From an uncultured Eubacteriales bacterium (GTDB lineage Bacteria; Bacillota_A; Clostridia; Lachnospirales; Cellulosilyticaceae): a stretch of 8,255 nt of DNA. The first letter of the stretch is position 1. Every line of letters begins with the position of its first letter. The stretch is from assembly GCA_900556665.1 (NCBI GenBank), contig USPX01000079.1, forward strand, positions 1-8,255, given 5' to 3'. The notes under the pieces are model-generated. The model saw only the letters and a list, made by a program, of their open reading frames with translations, ran no database searches and had not been told where the DNA came from. The position numbers and the translations under genes are program-made. Positions 1-7,118 of this stretch are shown piece after piece.

Positions 1-1
1 A

Positions 2-880
2 GATGCAAAAGTAGCTGCAGAAGCACAAAAAAATGCTCGTGAAATCTCAGTAACAGACAGAGCTGTTATGCCACAAGACAAAACAACAATCGATTTCGAA
101 GGTTTCGTAGATGGTGAAGCATTCGAAGGTGGTAAAGGAACAGATTACCCATTAGTAATTGGTTCAAAATCATTCATCGATAACTTCGAAGATCAATTAA
201 TCGGTAAAAACATTGGTGAAGAAGTAGAAGTTAACGTTACATTCCCAGCTGAATACCACGTAGCTGCTCTTGCAGGTAAACCAGCAATGTTCAAAGTAAC
301 AGTTAAATCTATCACAGTAAACGAATTACCAGAAATCAACGATGAATTCGCAGCAGATATTTCAGAATTTGAAACATTAGCTGAATACAAAGCTGATGTT
401 AAGGCAAAACTTGAAAAAGAAAAAGAAACAGCAAACAAAGCAGCTGCAGAACAACAAGCAATTGACAAAGCAGTAGAAAATGCTAACATTGAAGTACCAG
501 AAGCTATGATCGAAGAAAACGTTGACAGAAACGTACAAACATTCGCTAGCCGTATGCAAGCTCAAGGTTTACAATTAGAACAATACTTACAATTCACAGG
601 ACAAACAATGGAAGCTTTCAGAGAAAACTTCAAAGCTGACTCTGAAAAACAAATTGCTACACGTCTTGTACTTGAAAAAGTTGCAGAAGTAGAAAACATC
701 ACAGTTTCTGAAGAAGAAGCAGATGAAGAATTAAAACACATTGCATTACACTACAACATGAAATTCGAAGATATCAAAAAAACATTTGATGGATTCCAAT
801 TAGAAGCATTAAAACAAGACATTAGAGTTCAAAATGCAGCTAAAGTTATTACAGAATCTGCTAACGTTGTAGAAAAATAA
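2..880 (+). CDS. tig: Trigger factor (ribosome-associated chaperone and peptidyl-prolyl isomerase), 5'-truncated by the window edge
   Basis: Trigger factor docks at the ribosome exit tunnel, shields nascent chains and has an FKBP-type prolyl isomerase domain. The frame is open from base 2 with no stop, giving 292 residues in the window. The family is about 430 residues, so roughly the first 135-140, including the ribosome-binding domain, lie upstream. The ATG at 68 is internal (window residue 23): homologous sequence runs through it and no Shine-Dalgarno precedes it. Residues about 20-105 are the FKBP domain, with TIDFEGFVDGEAFEGG, a GSKSFIDNFEDQLIG stretch and a VTFPAEY strand, as in the family. 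Residues about 110-292 are the long, helical, charge-rich C-terminal chaperone domain. Codon use differs from the neighbours: 14 of 16 Phe codons counted from residue 23 on are TTC, whereas downstream genes prefer TTT, which suggests high expression. Identification is near certain. Confidence 0.96.
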   Translation, partial: DAKVAAEAQKNAREISVTDRAVMPQDKTTIDFEGFVDGEAFEGGKGTDYPLVIGSKSFIDNFEDQLIGKNIGEEVEVNVTFPAEYHVAALAGKPAMFKVTVKSITVNELPEINDEFAADISEFETLAEYKADVKAKLEKEKETANKAAAEQQAIDKAVENANIEVPEAMIEENVDRNVQTFASRMQAQGLQLEQYLQFTGQTMEAFRENFKADSEKQIATRLVLEKVAEVENITVSEEEADEELKHIALHYNMKFEDIKKTFDGFQLEALKQDIRVQNAAKVITESANVVEK

Positions 881-894
881 TATAAGTAATCTTA

Positions 895-948
895 AAATGC
901 GAGTTAGGGAATAAAGGGATAAATCCTTTATTCCACAGCTCGGCATTT
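895..948 (+). terminator. Long imperfect hairpin after tig, probable weak terminator or mRNA 3'-end stabiliser
   Basis: The left arm 895-918 pairs with the right arm 924-948 around a 5-base loop (919-923). The top stem GGAATAAAGGG/TCCTTTATTCC has 11 pairs, one of them G-T. A 2x2 internal loop follows, then GAGTT/AGCTC (5 pairs, one G-T), a single bulged G at 942, then AAATGC/GCATTT (6 pairs). It begins 14 bases after the tig stop and ends 5 bases before the clpP -35 box, which is where the end of the tig transcript would be expected. The run of T after the stem is short (TTTGTGTATTG), so intrinsic termination may be leaky and some tig transcripts could continue into clpP. Confidence 0.6.
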
Positions 949-951
949 GTG

Positions 952-983
952 TATTGTCAGAAATATTTGGGACAATATATAAT
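952..983 (+). promoter_or_regulatory. clpP promoter (sigma-A type) overlapped by a dyad, candidate operator
   Basis: TTGTCA at 954-959 (5 of 6 to TTGACA) is followed by 18 bases and a perfect TATAAT at 978-983. Transcription would start near 990, leaving a leader of about 40 bases before clpP. Bases 952-977 form a dyad, TATTGTCAGAAAT facing ATTTGGGACAATA, with 11 of 13 positions paired and the only mismatches adjacent at the sixth and seventh positions from the centre pairings inwards (959/970 and 960/969). It covers the -35 box and spacer, a usual place for a repressor site. It does not fit the CtsR direct heptad repeat or the HrcA CIRCE element as I know them. The promoter is well supported; an operator role is inference. 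Confidence 0.65.
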
Positions 984-1014
984 AAAGATTATAGTTAGCA
1001 ATATAAAATGATGT

Positions 1015-1021
1015 GAGGAGG
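1015..1021 (+). promoter_or_regulatory. clpP ribosome-binding site that decides the start codon
   Basis: GAGGAGG lies only 2 bases before the ATG at 1024 but 8 bases before the ATG at 1030. The second spacing is normal and the first is too short. The ATG at 1030 also gives an N-terminus (MSLVP) that lines up with the MNLIP start of B. subtilis ClpP. Confidence 0.75.
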
Positions 1022-1029
1022 CTATGAAA

Positions 1030-1611
1030 ATGAGTTTAGTTCCAATGGTCGTTGAACAAACCAATAGGGGTGAGCGTTCATATGATATTTATTCAAGACT
1101 ATTAAAAGACCGTATCATTATTTTAGGAGATGAGGTTAATCAAGTAACAGCTAACCTTGTAGTAGCTCAATTATTATTCCTTGAAGCTGAAGATCCAGAT
1201 AAAGATATTATGCTCTATATCAATAGCCCAGGTGGATCAATTTCAGCTGGTATGGCTATTTATGATACAATGAATTATATCAAATGTGACGTATCAACAA
1301 TCTGCATGGGCATGGCAGCAAGTATGGGTGCCTTTTTACTCGCAGGAGGAACAAAAGGTAAACGTTTAGCGCTTCCAAATGCAGAAATCATGATTCACCA
1401 ACCACTTGGTGGAGCAAAAGGTCAAGCAACAGATATTCAAATTACAGCTGAACATATTATTCGTATTAAAAAACGTATGAATACAATGATGGCTGAATTT
1501 ACTGGTCAAGACTATGAAACAATCTGTAACGACACTGAGCGTGACAATTATATGACAGCAGAAGAAGCACTTAAATACGGCTTAATTGATAGAGTAATTG
1601 AATCTAAATAG
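1030..1611 (+). CDS. clpP: ATP-dependent Clp protease proteolytic subunit ClpP
   Basis: ClpP is the serine peptidase that assembles into a double heptameric barrel and degrades substrates fed in by ClpX or other Clp ATPases in the cytoplasm. From the ATG at 1030 the protein has 193 residues, the usual length. The catalytic triad is visible and falls at the B. subtilis positions: Ser98 in GMAASMGAF, His123 in MIHQPLGG and Asp172 in TERDN. The oxyanion and substrate-strand region NSPGGS is present, as is the N-terminal [20 protein letters not shown] signature. An ATG two codons upstream (1024) is possible but sits too close to the Shine-Dalgarno. The gene has its own promoter with a candidate operator and is followed after 17 bases by clpX, so the peptidase and its unfoldase are very likely co-transcribed. 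Confidence 0.97.
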   Translation: MSLVPMVVEQTNRGERSYDIYSRLLKDRIIILGDEVNQVTANLVVAQLLFLEAEDPDKDIMLYINSPGGSISAGMAIYDTMNYIKCDVSTICMGMAASMGAFLLAGGTKGKRLALPNAEIMIHQPLGGAKGQATDIQITAEHIIRIKKRMNTMMAEFTGQDYETICNDTERDNYMTAEEALKYGLIDRVIESK

Positions 1612-1628
1612 TAAAAAGGAGGTGCAGA

Positions 1629-2918
1629 ATGCCAACAAAGTTTGATGATACAAAACAACTTAGATGTTCATTTTGTGGTAAAACACAAGAACAAGTTAAA
1701 AGACTTATAGCAGGACCAAATGTATATATTTGTGATGAGTGTATTGAATTATGTTCAGAAATTATTGAAGAAGAGCTTGAAACAAGTTACGAAGAATCAG
1801 ATTTAATGGATATTCCAAAACCACAAGAAATTAAAGCACATCTTGATGAATATGTTATTGGTCAAGAAGAAGCTAAAAAGGCATTGGCGGTTTCTGTATA
1901 CAATCATTACAAACGTATTAATAAAGCACCTAGTAAAAATGATGATGTTGAGATTCAAAAAAGTAATATTTTACTTTTAGGTCCTACAGGTTCAGGTAAA
2001 ACACTTCTCGCACAAACACTTGCAAAAATGCTAAATGTACCATTTGCTATTGCGGATGCTACTTCATTAACAGAAGCTGGTTATGTAGGCGAAGATGTTG
2101 AAAACATCTTATTAAAACTTATCCAAGCTGCTAATTATGACGTAGAAAAAGCACAAATGGGTATCATCTATATTGATGAGATTGATAAGATTTCTAGAAA
2201 ATCTGAGAATCCATCTATTACACGTGATGTAAGTGGTGAGGGTGTACAACAAGCACTTCTTAAAATCTTAGAAGGAACTGTAGCATCTGTACCACCACAA
2301 GGTGGAAGAAAACATCCACATCAAGAATTTATCCAAATTGATACTACTAATATCCTATTCATCTGTGGTGGAGCTTTCGATGGTCTTGAAAAGATTATTG
2401 AAAATAGAACTGGTAAGAAAACAATGGGATTTGGTGCAAACGTCGTAAGTAAAAAAGATAAAAGTGTAGGAGAAATCTATAGACAAGTAGAACCACAAGA
2501 CCTTATAAAATTTGGTTTAATTCCAGAGTTTATTGGACGTATTCCTGCAATCGTTTCACTAGATAGCTTAGATAAAGATGCACTTATAAAAATCTTAACA
2601 GAGCCTAAAAATGCTCTTGAAAGACAATATAAGAAATTATTCCAATTAGATAATATCAATCTAGAATTTGATAAAGATGCATTAGTTGCAGTAGCAGAAC
2701 TTGCTATTGAGAGACAAACTGGTGCAAGGGGGCTTCGTGCAATCTTCGAAAATATTATGAGAGATATTATGTATGAAGCACCTTCTATGGGTGATGCATT
2801 AGAAAAGGTTATTATCCATGAAGAAGTAATCAAGGAGGGTAAACAACCTACACTTGTTTACAACGATAGAACAAATCCTAGAGATAAAAATAAAAAATCT
2901 AATAATGAGTCGGCTTAG
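1629..2918 (+). CDS. clpX: ATP-dependent Clp protease ATP-binding subunit ClpX
   Basis: ClpX is the hexameric AAA+ unfoldase that recognises tagged or damaged proteins and threads them into ClpP. The protein has 429 residues, close to the family norm. The N-terminal zinc-binding domain has Cys13, Cys16, Cys35 and Cys38. The AAA+ module shows Walker A GPTGSGKT (118-125), the GYVG pore loop (151-154), Walker [10 protein letters not shown] (179-187), the RKH pore loop (227-229), and the sensor-2 motif GARGLR towards the C-terminus. The ClpP-docking tripeptide is MGF (266-268) where many homologues have IGF or LGF, a conservative change. A strong Shine-Dalgarno (AAAGGAGGT, 1615-1623) fixes the start at 1629. 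It lies 17 bases after clpP and is followed by a strong terminator, so clpP-clpX looks like a closed two-gene unit. Confidence 0.98.
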   Translation: MPTKFDDTKQLRCSFCGKTQEQVKRLIAGPNVYICDECIELCSEIIEEELETSYEESDLMDIPKPQEIKAHLDEYVIGQEEAKKALAVSVYNHYKRINKAPSKNDDVEIQKSNILLLGPTGSGKTLLAQTLAKMLNVPFAIADATSLTEAGYVGEDVENILLKLIQAANYDVEKAQMGIIYIDEIDKISRKSENPSITRDVSGEGVQQALLKILEGTVASVPPQGGRKHPHQEFIQIDTTNILFICGGAFDGLEKIIENRTGKKTMGFGANVVSKKDKSVGEIYRQVEPQDLIKFGLIPEFIGRIPAIVSLDSLDKDALIKILTEPKNALERQYKKLFQLDNINLEFDKDALVAVAELAIERQTGARGLRAIFENIMRDIMYEAPSMGDALEKVIIHEEVIKEGKQPTLVYNDRTNPRDKNKKSNNESA

Positions 2919-2961
2919 TAATTTGAATTTATTATTAAGTTTAAGACCTAACATTAAGCTA

Positions 2962-3006
2962 AAATAGGTGCCTAAGAAATTGTTTTTAGGCACCTATTTC
3001 TATTTT
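2962..3006 (+). terminator. Strong stem-loop terminator after clpX
   Basis: AAATAGGTGCCTAA (2962-2975) pairs perfectly over 14 bases with TTAGGCACCTATTT (2986-2999). Three further inner pairs are possible, leaving a 4-base loop. The 3' arm ends in TTT and runs into CTATTTTAT, giving a T-rich tail. It lies 43 bases after the clpX stop and just before the lonB control region, so it should insulate lonB from vegetative clpPX transcription. The A-rich 5' flank means it could also act on the other strand. Confidence 0.88.
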
Positions 3007-3013
3007 ATAAACT

Positions 3014-3043
3014 GTATCCTTTTCCTGCTTATTGGCAATACTT
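3014..3043 (+). promoter_or_regulatory. Candidate sigma-F (forespore) type promoter of lonB
   Basis: GTATC (3014-3018) matches 4 of 5 positions of the sigma-F -35 consensus as I recall it (GYWTA). After a 15-base spacer, GGCAATACTT (3034-3043) fits the -10 consensus GGNRANANTW at every constrained position. Transcription would start near 3050, about 17 bases before the Shine-Dalgarno. In B. subtilis lonB is transcribed in the forespore by sigma-F, which makes the match more credible. A sigma-A reading (TTGGCA 3032-3037, 16 bases, TATAAC 3054-3059) exists, but would start transcription at about 3066, on top of the Shine-Dalgarno. Consensus matching by eye, so moderate confidence. Confidence 0.5.
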
Positions 3044-3073
3044 GAATAAAGTATATAACTATGAGCAGGAGGA
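3020..3073 (+). promoter_or_regulatory. Potential RNA hairpin sequestering the lonB ribosome-binding site
   Basis: The bases TTTTCCTGCT (3020-3029) can pair with AGCAGGAGGA (3064-3073): 8 Watson-Crick and 2 G-U pairs. The right arm contains the whole lonB Shine-Dalgarno AGGAGG (3067-3072), 7 bases before the ATG at 3080. Between the arms a second stem, ATACTT (3038-3043) with AAGTAT (3049-3054) and a 5-base loop, would stack inside. The structure can form only in RNA begun upstream of 3020. A transcript started near 3050 lacks both left arms. The pairing is seen directly; function is inference. Confidence 0.45.
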
Positions 3074-3079
3074 CTTTTT

Positions 3080-4726
3080 ATGTTAGAAAAATTGATGATA
3101 GGTGTACAGCTAGTTTTTACATGTGTAATAGGCATGTATTTTTTATTACAACTCAAAAGTCAAACAGCTACTAAATCTAACATATATACTGAGTCAAGTA
3201 GAAAGTTAGAGAAGATGCACGAACTTAGAGCAATAAGCTTAACAGAACCATTGTCTGAGAAACTAAGACCTAAAGAAGAAAAAGATATTATTGGGCAAGA
3301 AGAAGGGATGAAGGCGCTTAAAATCGCCTTATGTGGTCCAAATCCACAGCATGTTTTAATCTATGGAAATCCAGGTATAGGTAAGACGGCAGCAGCAAGA
3401 ATTGCTTTGGAGATTGCCAAACATTCACCAGGTACACCTTTTGCATTAAATGCAAAGTTTATAGAGTTAGATGCTACAACACTACGATTTGATGAAAGAA
3501 GTATTGCAGATCCACTTATTGGGTCTGTACATGATCCTATTTATCAGGGAGCAGGTGCTTATGGACAAGCAGGAGTACCTCAACCTAAGCCGGGTGCTGT
3601 AACGAAAGCTCATGGTGGTATTTTGTTTATTGATGAAATCGGAGAACTACATGGTGTACAAATGAATAAATTGCTTAAGGTGTTAGAAGATAGAAAGGTA
3701 TTTTTAGAGAGTGCCTATTATTCAGAGGACGATGAGAATATTCCAAGAGATATACATGATGTATTTAGAAATGGCTTGCCAGCAGATTTTCGTCTGGTAG
3801 GTGCCACTACTAAGGGACCAGAAGACATACCACCTGCACTTCGTTCAAGGTGTATGGAAATCTTCTTTAAAGATTTATCATATAATGATATTCTATCTAT
3901 TGTAGACCACACAGTAGGTAGAGAGAATATTGAAATAGATAATGAAGCAAGAACACTTATTGGTGAGTACTGTGAAAATGGTCGTGATACGGTTAATATG
4001 TTGCAAACAGCATACAGCTTAGTAAGACTTGATGGCAAAATGAGAATATCAGCTAAAGATGTTGAATGGGTTGTAAAAGCAGGTCATTATCATAAACGTT
4101 ATAGTAAAAAGGTAGATGCCACTAAAGCTAGTATAGGGAAAGTTAATGGACTTGCTGTTACTGGATTAAATACCGGACTTTTGCTAGATATAGAAGCTAT
4201 AGCTTTTCATATGAAGCAAAAAGGTGGTAAACTAAAGGTTACTGGGATTATTGAACAGGAAGATTTAAAAATGCGTACGAGTACAGCTAAGAGAAAAAGT
4301 ATGGCCGCAAATTCCATAGAAAATGTACTCACAATTTTAGAAATGAGATATAATGTAAATATAGACGAATATTTACTACATGTTAATTTTACTTCGGGTT
4401 TACCTGTAGATGGTCCATCAGCTGGAATAGCTATTTTATGTGCATTATATTCAGCCATATTTAATAAACCTATTCCAAATGAAGTGGCTATGACAGGTGA
4501 GGTATCTATTCAAGGATTAGTTTGCTCAGTTGGTGGTGTATATGAAAAAATTATGGCAGCCAAAGAAGCGGGCGTTAAGAAAGTAATTATTCCTAAAGAT
4601 AATATGCAAGAATTATTCAAAGAAATAGATATAGATGTCATACCAGTAGAAACAGTTGAGGAAATGATCACACACGTTTTCGGAGAAAGTATTATAGATG
4701 CAGCAAATCGTGCAATTCATGCTTAA
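3080..4726 (+). CDS. lonB: ATP-dependent protease LonB, membrane-anchored, sporulation-associated
   Basis: LonB is a Lon-type AAA+ serine protease of endospore formers, known from B. subtilis as a forespore-expressed enzyme. The 548-residue protein lacks the large Lon N-domain of LonA and instead begins with a hydrophobic segment (about residues 5-24), a likely single membrane anchor. Next come the LonB-typical AISLTEPLSEKLRPK stretch, Walker A GNPGIGKT (96-103), an FDERSIADPLIGSVHDPIYQ block, and Walker B ILFIDE (181-186). The C-terminal Lon protease domain has the Ser-Lys dyad: Ser447 in DGPSAG and Lys490 in GGVYEK. Similarity to remembered B. subtilis LonB spans the full length. A Shine-Dalgarno (AGGAGG, 3067-3072) supports the start. 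It is insulated from clpX by a terminator and followed 59 bases later by lonA with no terminator between, so a lonB transcript could reach lonA. Confidence 0.95.
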   Translation: MLEKLMIGVQLVFTCVIGMYFLLQLKSQTATKSNIYTESSRKLEKMHELRAISLTEPLSEKLRPKEEKDIIGQEEGMKALKIALCGPNPQHVLIYGNPGIGKTAAARIALEIAKHSPGTPFALNAKFIELDATTLRFDERSIADPLIGSVHDPIYQGAGAYGQAGVPQPKPGAVTKAHGGILFIDEIGELHGVQMNKLLKVLEDRKVFLESAYYSEDDENIPRDIHDVFRNGLPADFRLVGATTKGPEDIPPALRSRCMEIFFKDLSYNDILSIVDHTVGRENIEIDNEARTLIGEYCENGRDTVNMLQTAYSLVRLDGKMRISAKDVEWVVKAGHYHKRYSKKVDATKASIGKVNGLAVTGLNTGLLLDIEAIAFHMKQKGGKLKVTGIIEQEDLKMRTSTAKRKSMAANSIENVLTILEMRYNVNIDEYLLHVNFTSGLPVDGPSAGIAILCALYSAIFNKPIPNEVAMTGEVSIQGLVCSVGGVYEKIMAAKEAGVKKVIIPKDNMQELFKEIDIDVIPVETVEEMITHVFGESIIDAANRAIHA

Positions 4727-4785
4727 GAGGATATAATCTTGTAATGCCCAAGTAGAAATAATGCAAAAATTAAGAGGGTGGATAT

Positions 4786-7092
4786 ATGAATAAAGAAATA
4801 AATGAAATTCCGGTATTACCACTTAGAGGGATTACTGTATTCCCAGAGATGGTAATGCATTTTGATGTAGGTCGTCCAAAATCATTAAAGGCTATTGAAG
4901 AAGCTATGAAAAATGATGAAATGCTTTTTGTAGTTGCACAAAAAGATGCTAGCATAGACGAGCCTAAAGAAGAAGACTTATATACAGTAGGTACACTTGT
5001 ACACATTAAGCAAATGGTGAAGGTTGCTGAAGGACAAGTTAAAATACTTGTAAAAGGAAGAGCACGTGCTAAAATGCTTAGTCTTGCAGATGAGGAATAT
5101 ATATCGGCAAACATTGAAATTATTAAAGAAGAAAAAGTAATGGATACAGAGTATGAAGCATTACTTCGTACAATAGGTGAACTTTTCGAGCGTTATGCAG
5201 AACTTAGCCCACGTATTACAGATGAAGTATTATATGGGATATTAGGGGTTAAAGATAGTGTAGAAATGATTGACCTTATGATTGGGCATATTCCTGTAGA
5301 AGTTGAGAAAAAACAAGAGGTATTAGGTTGCTTAAATCTCAATGAAAGAATGTATAAAGTGGCTGAGATCTTAAATTCAGAGATTGATATTTTAGATATT
5401 CAGAAAGATATTTATACTAAAGTTAAAAAGAACATTGATAAATCTCAAAAAGAGTACTTCTTAAGAGAACAAATTAAGATTATTCAAGATGAATTAGGTG
5501 ATAAAGATGGGCTTCAAGCTGATTTAGATAAATATGAAGCTAAACTTAAGTCACTTGAATTACCAGAAGAAATTAGAACTAAAATCGAAAAAGAAATCAA
5601 TAGACTTAAGAAAACTGCTACAGCATCACCAGAAAGTGGTACAATTAGAGGATATATTGAAACAGTATTAGATTTACCATGGGGCACAGAGACTAAAGAA
5701 AACTTAGATATTAAAAAGGCTTCTACAGTACTTGAAAAAGAACACTATGGTTTAACGAAAGTTAAAGAACGTGTCCTTGAGTACTTAGCAGTTAAGAAGC
5801 TTGCGCCAAATGGTGAGCCACCTATTATTTGTTTAGTAGGACCACCAGGGGTAGGTAAAACTTCTATTGCCAAATCTATTGCTAAAGCAACAGGTAGAAA
5901 CTATGTACGCGTTTCTTTAGGTGGTGTACGTGATGAGGCTGAGATTAGAGGACATAGAAGAACTTATGTAGGGGCTATTCCAGGTCGCTTCGTATACGGC
6001 TTAACAGAGGCAAAATCAATGAATCCTCTTATGCTATTAGATGAGATTGATAAAATGTCAGGAGATTTTAAAGGGGATCCAGCAGCAGCGCTTTTAGAAA
6101 TTTTAGATAGCAATCAAAATAATGCATTTAGAGATCACTATTTAGAAGTACCTTTAGATTTATCAAAAACTTTATTTATTACAACAGCAAATACTTTATC
6201 AACTATTCCAAAACCACTTCTTGACCGTATGGAAGTAATTGAAGTAAATAGTTATACAGAAGCAGAGAAGTTAGAGATCGCGCAAAAGTATTTATTACCA
6301 AATCAACTTAAAAAACATGCGTTAACAACTAAAAATGTAAAAATTAGCAAAGCGAATATATTATATTTAATTAGTAACTATACAAAAGAAGCTGGTGTTA
6401 GAAATCTTGAGAGAACACTTGCTAAGATTTGTAGAAAAGTAGCGCGTGAAATGGTTGAAAACGAAGTAGAAACAGTTCAAGTTACACCAGCTAAGTTAAA
6501 AGTGTATTTAGGAGCACCTATTTATACTTATGATAAGAAAAATGAACAGCCTGAGATAGGTATAGTAAGAGGTCTTGCATGGACTAGCGTTGGTGGAGAT
6601 ACACTATCTATTGAAGTTGGTCGTATGAAAGGTAAAGGACGCCTACAACTCACAGGGAAATTAGGAGATGTAATGAAAGAATCTGCACAAGCCGCAGTAA
6701 GTTATATTCGTTCACAAGCGGATAAATTAGGGGTGGCAGAGGACTTTTATGAGAAAGAGGATTTACATATCCATATTCCAGAAGGCGCAGTACCTAAAGA
6801 TGGCCCATCAGCAGGAATCACTATGGCAACAGCTATGATTTCTGCACTTACAGAAAAACCAGTTAAAGCTAATTTAGCTATGACAGGTGAAATTACAATT
6901 ACAGGACGAGTATTACCAATTGGTGGTTTAAAAGAGAAGTTGTTGGCAGCAAAACGTGCTAATATTAACGAAATCATTGTACCTGTACAAAACAAGAAAA
7001 ATGTAGATGAAATGGATGCAAGCATTGTAGAGGGCTTAAATATTGTTTATGCTACAACTATGAATGATGTACTTGCACATGTATTTGCATAA
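4786..7092 (+). CDS. lonA: ATP-dependent protease LonA (endopeptidase La)
   Basis: LonA is the soluble hexameric AAA+ protease that destroys misfolded and selected regulatory proteins, with ATPase and peptidase on one chain. The 768 residues match the usual length (774 in B. subtilis). Residues about 7-200 are the Lon substrate-binding domain, starting IPVLPLRGITVFPEM. A helical, charged linker runs to about 300. The AAA+ module has Walker A GPPGVGKT (352-359), Walker B MLLDEIDK (416-423), a likely arginine finger at Arg481 and sensor-2 Arg539 in EAGVRNLER. The protease domain has Ser675 in KDGPSAGIT and Lys718 in GGLKEK. The Shine-Dalgarno is G-rich and off-consensus (GAGGGTGG, 4774-4781), 4 bases before the ATG. 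I see no convincing promoter in the 59 bases after lonB. engB follows after 26 bases, so lonA-engB are probably co-transcribed. Confidence 0.98.
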   Translation: MNKEINEIPVLPLRGITVFPEMVMHFDVGRPKSLKAIEEAMKNDEMLFVVAQKDASIDEPKEEDLYTVGTLVHIKQMVKVAEGQVKILVKGRARAKMLSLADEEYISANIEIIKEEKVMDTEYEALLRTIGELFERYAELSPRITDEVLYGILGVKDSVEMIDLMIGHIPVEVEKKQEVLGCLNLNERMYKVAEILNSEIDILDIQKDIYTKVKKNIDKSQKEYFLREQIKIIQDELGDKDGLQADLDKYEAKLKSLELPEEIRTKIEKEINRLKKTATASPESGTIRGYIETVLDLPWGTETKENLDIKKASTVLEKEHYGLTKVKERVLEYLAVKKLAPNGEPPIICLVGPPGVGKTSIAKSIAKATGRNYVRVSLGGVRDEAEIRGHRRTYVGAIPGRFVYGLTEAKSMNPLMLLDEIDKMSGDFKGDPAAALLEILDSNQNNAFRDHYLEVPLDLSKTLFITTANTLSTIPKPLLDRMEVIEVNSYTEAEKLEIAQKYLLPNQLKKHALTTKNVKISKANILYLISNYTKEAGVRNLERTLAKICRKVAREMVENEVETVQVTPAKLKVYLGAPIYTYDKKNEQPEIGIVRGLAWTSVGGDTLSIEVGRMKGKGRLQLTGKLGDVMKESAQAAVSYIRSQADKLGVAEDFYEKEDLHIHIPEGAVPKDGPSAGITMATAMISALTEKPVKANLAMTGEITITGRVLPIGGLKEKLLAAKRANINEIIVPVQNKKNVDEMDASIVEGLNIVYATTMNDVLAHVFA

Positions 7093-7118
7093 AAGAGACG
7101 GCATAAAGGAGAAATTAA

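Noticed and set aside
68..880. ATG at 68 as the start of the first gene
   Set aside because: The frame is open to the window edge and encodes trigger-factor sequence upstream of this Met; no Shine-Dalgarno precedes it. It is an internal methionine.
2914..2939. AT-rich hairpin spanning the clpX stop codon (CTTAGTAAT with ATTATTAAG)
   Set aside because: One mismatch, weak AT pairing and overlap with coding sequence; the much stronger stem at 2962-2999 is the convincing terminator.
3032..3059. Sigma-A promoter TTGGCA-16-TATAAC for lonB
   Set aside because: Each box is 5 of 6, but transcription would begin at about 3066, on the Shine-Dalgarno at 3067-3072. Kept only as an alternative to the sigma-F-like reading.
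4725..4740. Partial dyad AAGA..ATAT..TCTT containing TATAAT after lonB, as a lonA promoter or operator
   Set aside because: Only short AT-rich pairing with mismatches, and no -35 box at 16-18 bases upstream (for example CGTGCA at 17 bases). Expected by chance in this composition.
193..7025. Long minus-strand reading frames opposite tig, clpX, lonB and lonA
   Set aside because: They lie within well-identified genes on the other strand, lack ribosome-binding sites and recognisable domains, and are low-complexity reflections of the sense coding bias.
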